Below are positions 1-11,160 of a stretch of 64,000 nucleotides of DNA, piece after piece. The first letter of the stretch is position 1, and every line of letters begins with the position of its first letter. Origin of the DNA: Cryoendolithus antarcticus (Eukaryota; Ascomycota; Dothideomycetes; Cladosporiales; Cladosporiaceae). The stretch lies in NCBI GenBank assembly GCA_002077065.1, contig NAJO01000018.1, positions 62,001-126,000 of the forward strand. The letters are read 5' to 3'. Made by a program: the position numbers and the translations under genes. The notes beneath the pieces were generated by a model. The model did not search any database, was not told the DNA's origin, and saw only the letters and a list, made by a program, of their open reading frames with translations.

Positions 1-593
1 CATGGAGAAGCATATGTATTCTCGCAACCATTGCTTCAATTTGAGCGATCCTCAGCCCCTGGAACATTTCTCCTGCTATGACTTCACTTCCACACAATCC
101 AGCAAGGCACCTGCTTCACCTCGCGTTGCTCAATGCTTGATCGCGCCGACAAACCTACTACAATGCGAGAGGCGTGCACAGCTACGGTGCTACAGCTCGA
201 ATACGAGGCATATCGCGCTACGCCCAATTGAGAGCAATGGGCCGCCGACGTTGCGAGAAGGATGGAGGCTTGAGACATACCGCTTGGCGAAGCACGAGGT
301 GATGCAAATGCTGAGCATCATAGGGCACGAAGATGGGTGGCACGAGAATTAGCATTGCCTTGTAATCTCGGTTGTACGTTTTGTCTATCTGCAGCAAGCC
401 AGCTTGCTATTCTGGGTTTATCTTATACAAGCTCATCGCAGCGCCTACATCAAGCAGGGCGAAGTGCTATGTGCACAGCATTGCTGCTTGACGATTTCTT
501 GCCAGCGTGCAGGCAGCAAATACACGGATCGTAATCTTGTCGTCAGAATCGTAAGTCTCCCTTCGAGCCCGGGCCCTTTTTCCCCTCGTACGT
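1..593. other. Left-edge region without a supported gene
   Basis: A 116-codon plus-strand reading frame covers 2-352, but it has no recognisable domain, its composition is unremarkable, and other frames overlap it. I see no splice-linked extension. The last part probably holds the 3' untranslated region of the minus-strand gene that ends at 594. Confidence 0.4.
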
Positions 594-3224
594 CTATGCC
601 TCCCTCTCCCGCCCCGCGGGACTCAGACTCGCCCTCCTCGACGGCACAACATCCAACAGCTTCGCACTACCCGCACTCACATGCCTCGCATGCCCGCCCT
701 TCCCACCTCCGTACTGCACACTCCTCGCGCTCTGTAGCTCCGCCAAATCGCCTACAGGGCTATCTGGCTCGATTTCATCTTCGCCGACTTCGCTCTTCGT
801 GTCGGTGAACTCCGTCAACAGACCCTCGCGCGACCGATTGACGTTGTCGCGGTGTACGAGGGTGGGAGTGCGGTGGACAGTATCGCCGATCTTGGGAGCG
901 TCGATGACTTCGGCACCGGGAGCTGTACGAGCGGATGGTCCGCGAGCATCTAGGCCGGAGCGCGAGGCGGACGGACTGGGCGTCTTGCCGCGACGAACGT
1001 ACTCTGCGTCTTTGTCTATGCCGAGTTCCTCATAGCTGGCTGTGAAGTCCGCGCGGCGTTTGCTCAGCGACCCCATGTCCCTGCTCAAGCGGGACTGATC
1101 AGAGGATCGCTTCAGCGACCCGCCGCTGGCGAGCCAAGACCCTTCTGAGTCGACTGAGGCGAGTGAGGCGGACATAGGGATTCGTGATGGACCGACAGGA
1201 GTGTCGTAGCGGATTGCGGCTGAAGGGTCGTGGTCGGACTCTGTGCGGATGGAATCACTCATGTTTGAGGGCTTGCCGCCTTCGAGTCGCTTGCGGGCGG
1301 CTGCTATGGCTGCAGCGCCAGCAGGCATATCTGGGACTTCAGGTGACTGCACGCGTGAGTCTGGCGGCGACATCGGCATCTCGGGCAGGTCTTCCCTGAA
1401 TCTGCTTTGAGTGCGCGTCGGCATGCCAGATTTGCGACGTTGGAAGGGCGATGGCTCGTTGCCGAGCAAGTGGGCTGGGATTGGACCTCGAGACGCGGAG
1501 TCACGTGAGGTATTCTTGAATGAGCTTCCGGAAGTCGAGGATCTGGCATCCTCTGTTTTCTTGAGGTTTGTACCTCCGCGACGGAAGAAGGTAGCCCAGG
1601 CACCTGCTCTTCGCTGGCTTTGATCGGATGTTCGTCGTTCTTGTAAGCTGGCAGGAATTGGTGGTGGTTCTGGGAGTGAAGCTGTCCTCTCATTCCTCCT
1701 CTCAACGCCCAACGGGGACATGGCAAGGACCATATCTCGACTCCTGATGGGCGACATTGGAGGTGTGCTGGTGAAGGACATGCGCATCTCTCGCGCGGTC
1801 TCGACAATCGGGTCCTCCATGGGTGTCCGCACTGGTGAAAACGCCTCTGGCATCGCAAGATGTATGGCTTTGGGTTCTGCGTCTTCCGGTATCGAATGCA
1901 CAGGATCTGCAAATGGGTTCTCCACTGCTGGGTTCGCAACACTGTAGTCGAGTAGCGTTCCTGTATTCTCTGTGCCGAGCTCTTCTGTCGTGGGCAGAGC
2001 GTGCTCGTCATGTTGATTCTCTGGTGCCATTTCAGCATGGTCCTCCCCAATGCCGAGGCCGACAGCATGCTCGTCGTCAAACACATTCTCGTCTCTCAGC
2101 GCTGGATGCACAGCCGTCGGTGCCGTGACAAGTCCTCGCGCTCTAGTCTCCTCTTCAACTCTTTGCCGAGTGCTCTGCTGTCTTCGCAGCTCCTCCGCCT
2201 CCCTCTTCTTCTTGTCACTGTCCCCCCTTTCTCTCCCAGCACGTGCACGTAATTTGCGATCGAGCTTCTCCTGCTGTTCCTTCTTGCGCTTCTCTCTCCG
2301 CTTTGCATCACGCTCAAGAAGTACCCTAATGTCGCTCGAGTCAAGATCGTCGACCTCATCACCAATACGCTTCCGAGTGGACTCTTGTGTAACTGGCCTC
2401 TTATCTCTGACCATCATGTTCCCATCGCGCGATAGTGGAGAGCGCAACTTCTCGCTGAGTGGCGATACGTACTGTGCAGCGCCAGAGAGGCGAATAGCAG
2501 GTCTGGGGCTGAACGCCGCAAAGCTGCCCACTTCCCATCCCCGCTGGTCCGTACCATTTGACATCGCCGAGTGAATCGAATCTTCCATCGGAAGTGACAC
2601 ATTCGAATCCTTCATTCCAGCCAGACTGCGCCGCTTGCGACTGTCGCGCCGCATAATGCTGTCGCCTTGAGGTTTCGAGATAGGTGACGTTGCGCTCATG
2701 GCTCGGATCTCCTCCTCTCGTATGCGGTCATCGCCCTTTCGCTTCCTGCTAGACTTCCTCTGTGGCGTAGCTTCGAATGTACTGCGCTTGGACTTGAGTG
2801 TAGCTGGTCGCGATGGCGTTCCCTGCACACTCGTTCGGGAAGTGGCGTGGTTTCGGAAGTTGTATGGTATTTGCGGTTTCGTCGCATCGGCTGCTCTCAA
2901 ATGTGGCGACTGTTGTAGCTTCCAACTGATTGGCAATGCGGTGATATCTTCGATACTGCCCTTCGATCGCAGTCGTGCGGGCGCGGCATTTTCTTTGTTC
3001 GCAGCATCACGCCTGAGCATCTGCGCCTTCTCATCGTTCGGCATCGGCTCCTGCGCCTTCTCCAGATCCCTCAGCGCTCGTCTCTGGTTACTGCGGATGC
3101 TCGCTTTACTCGTCCGTCTCCTCGCTCGACTCTTCTCTGGCAAAGGCGGCGCAGCACCCATCAACGCGAGCCTGTCTGTCGGCGCAGGAGTGCTGCGCTG
3201 CCGTCGCGTGAATGGCCAAACCAT
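594..3224 (-). CDS. Large disordered protein with charged coiled-coil segment, function unknown
   Basis: A single open exon of 876 codons starts with MVWPFTRR. I do not recognise a named family. The protein is rich in Ser, Pro, Arg and Lys and looks mostly disordered. Around residues 300-370 there is a highly charged, probably helical or coiled-coil stretch of Lys/Arg/Glu/Gln. Basic clusters near the N-terminus (SRARRRTSK, KSSRKRKGDD) could be nuclear localisation signals, and there are many SP/TP sites of the kind used by proline-directed kinases. The length, the uninterrupted frame and the biased composition support a real gene; the long frames on the opposite strand are its shadows. A nuclear or cell-cycle-linked scaffold role would be a guess. 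The 5' end could extend if an upstream exon exists. Confidence 0.75.
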   Translation of the reverse strand: MVWPFTRRQRSTPAPTDRLALMGAAPPLPEKSRARRRTSKASIRSNQRRALRDLEKAQEPMPNDEKAQMLRRDAANKENAAPARLRSKGSIEDITALPISWKLQQSPHLRAADATKPQIPYNFRNHATSRTSVQGTPSRPATLKSKRSTFEATPQRKSSRKRKGDDRIREEEIRAMSATSPISKPQGDSIMRRDSRKRRSLAGMKDSNVSLPMEDSIHSAMSNGTDQRGWEVGSFAAFSPRPAIRLSGAAQYVSPLSEKLRSPLSRDGNMMVRDKRPVTQESTRKRIGDEVDDLDSSDIRVLLERDAKRREKRKKEQQEKLDRKLRARAGRERGDSDKKKREAEELRRQQSTRQRVEEETRARGLVTAPTAVHPALRDENVFDDEHAVGLGIGEDHAEMAPENQHDEHALPTTEELGTENTGTLLDYSVANPAVENPFADPVHSIPEDAEPKAIHLAMPEAFSPVRTPMEDPIVETAREMRMSFTSTPPMSPIRSRDMVLAMSPLGVERRNERTASLPEPPPIPASLQERRTSDQSQRRAGAWATFFRRGGTNLKKTEDARSSTSGSSFKNTSRDSASRGPIPAHLLGNEPSPFQRRKSGMPTRTQSRFREDLPEMPMSPPDSRVQSPEVPDMPAGAAAIAAARKRLEGGKPSNMSDSIRTESDHDPSAAIRYDTPVGPSRIPMSASLASVDSEGSWLASGGSLKRSSDQSRLSRDMGSLSKRRADFTASYEELGIDKDAEYVRRGKTPSPSASRSGLDARGPSARTAPGAEVIDAPKIGDTVHRTPTLVHRDNVNRSREGLLTEFTDTKSEVGEDEIEPDSPVGDLAELQSARSVQYGGGKGGHARHVSAGSAKLLDVVPSRRASLSPAGREREA

Positions 3225-4519
3225 AGTGGCGAACGCGACGAAGATGTCTCAATTGCGATCCATGCAAAACGACCGTTTGTGTACGCGCGCATTGGAGACG
3301 AAAGCAGACGAAACATGCAGGGGAGTGGTCACAGAATGCAAAGTGAGGCGCGTGGGCATGGACACACAAGGTGTGGCGCAAACGGGGGTGTGCGTGACAG
3401 AGAGCCACTGACGGAGCTACTGAGGGCCTGGCACTGTCAGGTACTACTCTAGGGTGTGTGATTGGGCCAGGGAGGGTGGTTGATGCAGGAAAGGCGTTCT
3501 GGACCCGGCTGGAGGTGCCTTGCCGTTCGATGCTTCCCTCCGCGCGCGCTAGCCTGCCTCAGGATCGAGCGGTTTGTGCGCGTCGATCATCAATGGATGT
3601 AGCCGGAAGTGTTCGAATTTCATGTAGATGATGACCATGGGCGTGCATCAATGCCGAGGAGAAAGCGATAGAATAGTGATGAAGAGTGCAGATGCGGGCA
3701 GCAGGGCACGGCATTGACTGCTGCATCATGTGGATAGATCACAGCCTTGCAGCGAGGTTGCAGGTGACAGGTCAGGCCGTCAGAGCGAGGCCAAGATGTG
3801 CCCTGAAATAGATGTCATTGGCGAGGTTGGTTTCTGAGAGCAGGAAACAATGACAAGAGAGCAGATCAATATAGGAGGAGGATCTCACACGTGTCTGGCT
3901 ATCACGAGTGGATTAATCTACAGCACAACCATTTCCCACCCCCTCTCTCATCTTCAACGGCGTCGGCACACTTCACTCCATTACCGACTTCGACCAGGGC
4001 CTTCCTAGCTGACCACGTTGCGAACCACCCGTGCCAGCTACCGACCCACCGAGCCGCAAGCCTCTCAAAGTTCTCTCACCAACAGCCGAGCTCGTACATG
4101 CCTGCCCTTGTCACCGCGCCGTAAGAAGAATGACAGCAGTGGCGTCTGGGCCGTTGCAGAAGAGCACGCGTTAGCGTTCGCCGTAAAGGTTGCGAATTTG
4201 CGGTAGCCGCTCAATGTTGTCTATGCCCATTACGTCACGTACGGCGTGTGGACTTGTTGCGGAATAAGAGAATCTTCTTGTACGTAGTAGTGGCAGACTG
4301 ACTGCTGCACTAGAGGGATACAGAGCGTGCCATCTACCATGCGCGCAGTGGCCTCAGGTTGCGAGACCGAAGCAGTTTGTCAAACGGGTTCCGTCCAGTG
4401 AGAAGTATTGTCCAAGCACAATCGTTGATGATCAAACTCACAGTGATCGTAGTACTGTACTGTCGTATTTACATTGCCATATCCACATTACACCACATTC
4501 CTGACAGCGTACATCACCC
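3225..4519. other. Intergenic region, no gene seen
   Basis: It lies between the 5' end of the disordered-protein gene and the 3' end of the GH3 gene. Only short frames without family resemblance are present (for example 3891-4124, +). It should contain the promoter of the gene starting at 3224 and the 3' UTR of the glucosidase. Confidence 0.4.
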
Positions 4520-7088
4520 TTACTTCCAGTACCCTCCAGCAGTCCCATTCCCGTTCCCGCTCCCACGAAGCGTGAAGCTCCCAGTCAACGGCAAGTTCCT
4601 CGAGCTCGCTCCAACGTATACCTTATAAGTGCCTCCAGGAGCTAACTCCCACTGCTGTGCCTCCACACTCCAAGTACTCAGATCTCTCCGCCTAAGCGGG
4701 AATCCCATAGTAACAGTCTCACCGACATCCAGCCACTGCTTGTCGAAACCCCTCAGTTGCCTGATCGGCTGGTCATTGCCTGGCAGACCAAGGTAAAGCT
4801 GCGCGATCTCAGCGGCAATAGCCTCGCCGGTGTTCTTGACGTCAGCGTAGACATTGTAGACGACGTCCCAGAGATCAGCATGTCCACCAGGGATGATGCC
4901 GTCAGTCGGGTACTGCGACAGAGTCGCGGAGCTGTTGGACGAGATGCGAAGGTTGGAGTAGGTGAAGTTCGTGTAGGTGAGCCCGAAGCCGAACTCGAAA
5001 CGCGGCTCAATGTTCTGGGCATCGAAGGCGCGGTAGTCGATGTACACGCCTTCGCTGAAGTCGTCTTGAGGGTAGATCGCATCTTGCGCACTCGGGCGGT
5101 ATGGGCTGAGGATAGCGCCGTAGTCTGACTCATTTTTGGCGACGGTGTAAGTCAGCTTGCCGCTTGGGCTGATCTCGCCGTAGACGATATCGACGAGAGC
5201 GCGGCCAGAGTCTTGACCTGGGAGCTGGGCGAGGATGATGGCTGTGACGTTCGGGTGGTCGTAGTAAGCGTCTACCAAGGCGATGCCGGCGTTGTGGACG
5301 ACAACGATAGTGTTGCTGCACTGGTCGGCGATGTTGTTGACAAGGCTGTCGGAGAAGTTATCGTGTAGTCCGGAGCGATCGATACCCTCGGACGCCATGG
5401 CGTTGATGAAGATAAAGCAGGCCTCGGTGTTGCCGTATACGGTCGAGGTTGTATTGACGTTCTCAAAGTCCCACAGCAGTTGAGTGCCATCTTGAAAGGC
5501 GCGCTCGGAGAAGGCCTGGAAGGGACTGTAGAAGTAGGTTGGAGTGTTGCCACCTGAGCCGCCTCCGACCCAGATGCTGCCGTTGGGCGCATTGATTGGG
5601 AACGGGGGGCACGCAGATGCGACAAGACCGTAAAAGCCGCAGATCGGGGAGGCAGCGTCCGTAGATTGCAATGAAATGGACCAAGGACTGAGGCCGGGGG
5701 AGGGCGCATTGTAGTCGGGTGCCTTGGCGTCGTAGCCGTAGAGGGCAATGGCGCGCGGGTCCTTGAGCGGCAGGGCGTTGTTGACATTCTTAACCAAGAC
5801 GTGACCCTCGATGGCCTCACCCAGGATGACCTCAGCGTCGGCAGCGTCGCGAGCGTCGACAATGGTGTGCGGGGCGAGCAGATTGGGAGCCATACCAACA
5901 CCGACGCCAGGCGAGCTTTTCGAGTCGAGTCCAAGCTCGTACCACGCAGCGAGGATGCGGGTAGCTTGATCGTCGATTCGGGTCTCTGGAACTGAGCCGT
6001 TGCGAACAGCCTGGGTGAGATTTCCAGCCCAGTAGGTAGCTCCACTGGGCATGGTCATGTCGAGTCCAGCGAGAGAGCTATCGACGCCGGAATGTTGAGC
6101 AAACCAATCCGTCACGACGAAGCCCTCGAAACCGAGCTCGGTCTTCAGGACACCGTTGATCAGCTTGGAATTCTGGCATACGTAGCTATTGTTGAAACGC
6201 TCGTATGAGCACATCACACTGCCTGTTCCGGCATGAACGGTGTCGGCAAAGGGCCAAAGGTACAACTCGTGCAACTGTTTTCGTTAGCTAGGGTCTCACT
6301 GAGAAAGATTGGGTGACTTACAGTCTTGTCGTCCATGTTTGTAGAGCTAGATTGGTACGACTTATTACCGTCACGAGTCGCAATGCGATTAGTCTCCTGC
6401 TCGTTGGCGATGAAGTGCTTGGTACATGCGATGACACCAGCGTCCTGAATGCCGTGGACCGACTCTGCGGCGAGCGCGCCACTAAGGTACGGGTCGTTTG
6501 AGAAGCCTTCCCAGTTCCTACCACCCTCTGCGATCCGACCAAGAGGTCCGACCACCGGCGGACCTAGAGCCACACTCACACCCTTGCGATAGGCTTCGCC
6601 ACCCATGGCGTTGGCGCGACTATACGCGAGTGTTCGGTTCCAACTAAACGTCACGTCAGTCGCTGCATTGCTTCTCGATGTAGTGCAGAACAATCGTACC
6701 TTGCTCCGGTGTGTATCCCAGCAGCAAAGCCGCTCACAAAGTCGGTCCCGCGAACGCCTGCGGGCCCGTCTTGAAGGCACATTCCAGGAAACCCAATGCT
6801 AGGCACAGCTGGGATATTACCGCCACAGCCGTTACCTGGGTTGGTGACACCTCCAGTCAGGTTGACCTTCTCTTCCAGGGTCATCGTGGCCACGAGAGCT
6901 CTCGCCTTGGCCACTGACTCTGCGAAGAGGCCATCCCGACGGACCTCTGGTGCAGGGTATGTCGGTGGGCTCTGGCCATAGAATGGGGCATCAGAAGTAA
7001 CAACAGAGCCATTAGTAGCACTCTGAGCTGCTGAAATGGACAGAAGACCAGCACTCGCCGTAGCGAAGAGGGCCGATTTGCCAAACAT
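4520..7088 (-). CDS. Secreted glycoside hydrolase family 3 beta-glucosidase
   Basis: Three exons (7088-6700, 6643-6322, 6274-4520) join across introns of 56 and 47 bp to give 821 residues. An N-terminal signal peptide is visible ([20 protein letters not shown]). The GH3 N-terminal barrel follows, with [22 protein letters not shown] and LHELYLWPF; the nucleophile is Asp293 in FVVTDW. The (alpha/beta) sandwich domain includes SEGIDRSGL, and the C-terminus is the fibronectin-III-like domain that ends most fungal beta-glucosidases. The enzyme should hydrolyse terminal beta-linked glucose from cello-oligosaccharides or glycosides outside the cell; many Asn-X-Ser/Thr sites fit secretion. The third exon begins at TTG, so the 6274 frame is not an independent gene. 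The family also contains saponin-detoxifying enzymes of plant pathogens, so the natural substrate is open. Confidence 0.93.
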
Positions 7089-8796
7089 GATGAAGATGGG
7101 GAGATGGATGACTTCGGGACAAGCATCACTTCGGTGCTGGCAAGGCCATACTTGTAGTATGGCCTCTACGGCACATAGTGGATAGCCTGGGGAATCCTCG
7201 GCAGGCTCATTGCGCCATGTTCCTGTCGTGCCCTGGAACTCAGCGTGCTAGATCACTCGCCAAGGCGTGAGGTGGTAGGCTCTTGGACCAGCCCCGAGCA
7301 GGTGACTTCGTCGCCGGCGAGGAAATCGGTGGAATATCGGCATGGCAATGTGAGTTTAATCCCCGCTACTCCGCATCTGCGTGCATGGCCATCCACTTCG
7401 TCGGGTTTTGCCTTCGAACCTCGCGCTTGGCGGAAAGCCCCTCTTCGAACTCAACATCACCGAAAGTGGTGGATCTCCACCGGCGTGCTAATGTCGAGCA
7501 AAAGGATCGGCTATCGAGAGAATCCGGTCAGGATCGGTAGCATCGCTATAGTGTCTCGAGGAGATGATGCCTGTCGATTGGTGATGTGGTGATTCGGCGA
7601 TCTCCGCGATCCCCAATACAAAGCGGGTCCCCTGCTTTGACAGCGTGGATCCGTTTGCCGAGCACATATGCCGTTCTGCATCGCTTCGGAATTTCTTAGA
7701 CCGACGTGGACTGCGACTCATGCCTGGAAAACCGCGTTGACTTACCCGCACTCCACATGGGAACTCCAGATGAAGCGTTTGCTCCGTTCGCAAAGCTCGG
7801 AAGCGTGCGGCCTGCCAAGGCGTGGTAACTCCACCGCAGCATAGCAAACCCACCACCTAGACTTCGAGAGGCTCAGTGCAGCTTCCCATAGTTTGATAGC
7901 CGAACCGATCAAGCGGTGATACGAATCGCGCGTGCTGACCTTGGTCTATTACACCATGACCCTATAGCATTTGAAGCTTAAGCCTATTGTAACGTCGGAC
8001 TTCTCCACAGTGCGACGTGCTTCGTAGCATCCTCGCTCTTTGCCCGCCACCGAGTGTGTGGGTCAGCCGACCAGTTGCGACACAAGGCGCGGTACCACGA
8101 CGGCTTCGATAATGCTCGCAGCAAAGTTTGGAAATCCCGTTGACGAGACCGCGTTGCTTGAGCATCTTTCAAGTACGTCACAACAACGAAAGGCTGAGTG
8201 AGGTAGCTCCGAGAGACACAGGTCCTTGCGTGTCTCTAGTTCGGAGCCCATCAGATTCCATGGAGGCAGCGAGTGCGAAATACTCTTACTGCGCACATGA
8301 TAGTAGCATAAGAATCTTCAGACTTCTAAAACGGTGAAGGCTGCGCCTCGAGTGACTCGGAAGTTTTAGTGGCAGGGCATATTTCTAACAGCAAGCGCTA
8401 ACTGGGCACTTCTCGATGGTGCACAACACCTGGTGTCTCTCTATAGACTGTTCTTTCTTCTCCAATCATCAAACCCGCACGCTGCGCTCATACACATTTG
8501 GTCGCCATGTCGCAGCGTTAGCTACTCGTCCAGGAGAGGCTGACTCCCGGAAGATACACTCCACGAAAGTCTACCTCTCTTCTCCAAGTACGGCATCTTA
8601 GCCGTGCTGTTCTTGAGCGCTCGATAGAAGTGTAGGAACGTTCGAGACTGTTGAAGAAGCGTAAGTACAATTTACTTGCTTAGCAGTACATCAATGTCGA
8701 TACAATGTGCCCGACAGGCGACTCGGCGCCCCCGGGTGCTGCACACAACGGAACAACAGCGTCTACCAGCGCAGATCAAACACGAAAGGTGAATCC
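7089..8796. other. Long intergenic region, no gene seen
   Basis: About 1.7 kb between the GH3 promoter and the 3' end of the ammonium transporter gene. Frames here are short, conflict with each other and show no recognisable family. I found no tRNA, long repeat or mobile-element trace by eye. The size would suit a regulated promoter for the secreted hydrolase, but no specific binding sites were established. Confidence 0.4.
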
Positions 8797-10381
8797 CTAG
8801 TCCGCCTTCCCGTCGATCTGCACAGCCTGGCGCTCTGCACTAGCCCGCTCACTGTCACTGTTCGACTCTACCTTCCTCTCGACATCCCGCATCCCCTGCT
8901 CTCTTACATCGCCGTGCGTAATCTTGCTCATGTTCTCGAACTCAGCCCAGTCGCCGATCTGCTCGTCAAAGAACTGATCCATGTCAAGACCTAGCATCTC
9001 GGCCTCCTCGCTGACTCGCAGTCCAAGGCCAGGAATGTACTTGAGGATCAGCAGAAGAATGCAAGAGACGATGAATGAGTATGAAGAGATCGCGGTGATC
9101 TCCGCAAGCTGCTTGCCGACTTGGATACCGTTGCCATTGATTGCACCGGGTGCAAGAGTGGCACCGTCGAGAGCCGAGATGGCCTGGTCCGCGAAGATGC
9201 CTGTAAGGAAGGAACCCACCATGCCACCAATGCCATGGAGCTTGAAAACGTAAAGACCTTCGTCAATGCGTAGCCAGTCATTCAGATCTTGCAGTGATGC
9301 GCATACGACGGCGGTGAGGAACCCGATTACAGCCGCGAGCCAGACCGAGACATAGCCAGCAGCTGGCGTGATACCGACAAGACCCGCAATTGCGCCCTCG
9401 CATGCCCCCACCACCGAGAACTTGCCCTTATTGCGGATCATGTCAACCATGACCCACCCGATCGCGCCGGTGGAGGCAGCTGTGTTGGTGTTGAAAGCAG
9501 CATACATAGCGCGAATGCTGGCGTTCAATGCAGAGCCACCGTTGAAGCCGAACCAGCCGAACCAGATCAGTACTGTGCCGAGGAAGACGAGGGTAGTATT
9601 GTGGGGTTTGCCGTGTGACGTCTCTCCGGTATGCTTGCGCTTGCCGAGAACGAAGGCGTATGCTAGACCAGCCCACCCGGAAGCGATGTGCACAGGCCCG
9701 CCGCCCGCGAAGTCAAGGGATGGCAATTTGTACAGCCAGCCATTCGAATTCCAGGTCCAGCATGCGATTGGACAGTAGACAATGGTCGCCCAAAAGAAGC
9801 CAAAGATCAAGCTCGGGAGGATGCGACCGCGCTCAAAGGAGCCGCCGATGACGATCTGAACCGTGCAGGCGCAAAAGAGCATCTGATACAGGCAGAAGAC
9901 GATCTCAGGAATATCTGTTCTTCACGTCAGAACATTGAGTTCTCTCGCAACCATCACTGCGCACTTACAAGGCGACCCCGGCGAGGGAGCAGCCGCGACA
10001 TTCTTCATCCCAAAGTTTGCAAAGTCTCCGATGAACGCGTTAGCTGTGCGACTGTAGGCAAGCGAGTAGCCCCAGAACATCCACTGGAAGGTAGTGACTG
10101 CGGCGACGAGGATTGACTGGAACAGCAAGCTCAGGGCGCTCTTGCGACGAGCGAGGCCACCGTAGAGCAGCCCGATGCCAGGGATGATAAGCCATACGAT
10201 GAAGCCACAGAAGATCAAGTAGGTGTAGTGGTATTCGAAGCCGACATATTGCGCGTTCACATCGACTTCGAGGGAGTTGCCGCCGGACGGAAAGGTCGGG
10301 TCAAAGGCGGGCTGCGCAAGTTTCGTTAGTGATGAGCAGTCCACTATTGTTGCGACGATCGATACATACAGCTTCCGCCAT
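8797..10381 (-). CDS. mep: Ammonium transporter (Mep/Amt family)
   Basis: Three exons (10381-10370, 10311-9969, 9914-8797; introns 58 and 54 bp) give 490 residues. The first exon encodes only Met-Ala-Glu-Ala, in phase with the second exon, and yields the family-like start MAEAPAFDPTFPSGG. Eleven membrane spans are expected. Diagnostic Amt/Mep segments are present: IPGIGLLYGGLARRKSA, DFAGGGPVHIASGWAGLAYA (first pore His) and KLHGIGGMVGSFLTG (second pore His). The protein imports ammonium across the plasma membrane for nitrogen supply. The C-terminal tail is hydrophilic, as in fungal Mep proteins. In this family such genes are usually nitrogen-regulated; GATA-type sites upstream were not scored. 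A longer frame opening at 10509 would read through intron 1 and was not chosen. Confidence 0.95.
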
Positions 10382-11160
10382 GGTGACAAGGATCGAAGGT
10401 CAGCAGGTGTGGCGAGGATTAGATTAGATTGAGAAATGGAGGAAGTCTGGAGATACATAGACGGAGACAAGTCAGGAGGAAAGAGCGATCCATCGTATCG
10501 GCGTTGCATGGGACAGCAGGTAGTACCAACGCAATGGGAGCGACCTCTGCCAAGCTCATTGCCCAGGTGGTTTCGGAAAGAGAGGCGAGTGTAGATAGAC
10601 TAGTCAATGCTTAGCCTGATAACGGTTTGCGCTCCGTACACTCTGCGACGTGATGTCGCATTACGACGAAGGACCAGACCATGAAAGCGCAGGCACACAA
10701 CGAGCTACATCAATGGTGCTAGTCTTGGCAATGCAGCTTGCTGGAAGGAGCGACCAAAGATGTCGAAGCGTCGTGACACAAGACATTGTTGGTATATAGC
10801 AGCGAGGCATTCTCAACGTGAGGTTGATAGGCCATGTCGCCAGATTCAGCCTAGCTCGGCACGTGGGACAGTGAATCTCGGGTGGCTCCACGTTGAGACC
10901 GGCCATCTGCATAGCCGAAGATAACGACCTCGACGTGGGCGCTTACGTTCGAGATTGTTGTTTGCTGACTGTCCAGACATTCAAATCAGAGACGATGGTC
11001 TGCTGATCCATTTGTTGCACCGCCAAGGGAACACAGCGATCCTGCCTCTTCAGACTGTGTCACAGCCAGGGGCGCGCCACTGCAACAACCCTCGCACTTC
11101 AGGAGGCGATACAAGGTTATATGAGAGCCGTCATCTGAAATCCTCCGGTGCCACAGCTCT
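10382..11160. other. Intergenic region, no gene seen
   Basis: Contains the promoter side of the ammonium transporter gene and the 3' flank of the glycosyltransferase gene. Only short unsupported frames are present. Confidence 0.4.

Noticed and set aside
2..352. Possible plus-strand gene at the left edge
   Set aside because: No domain, no splice context, competing frame on the other strand.
1304..2086. 260-codon minus-strand frame inside the disordered-protein gene
   Set aside because: It is an alternate frame of a compositionally biased exon; no family resemblance and no splice support.
2698..3411. 237-codon plus-strand frame opposite the first gene
   Set aside because: Antisense shadow of the Arg/Ser-rich coding strand.
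5272..6045. 257-codon frame inside the GH3 gene
   Set aside because: Shifted frame of the strongly matching GH3 exon.
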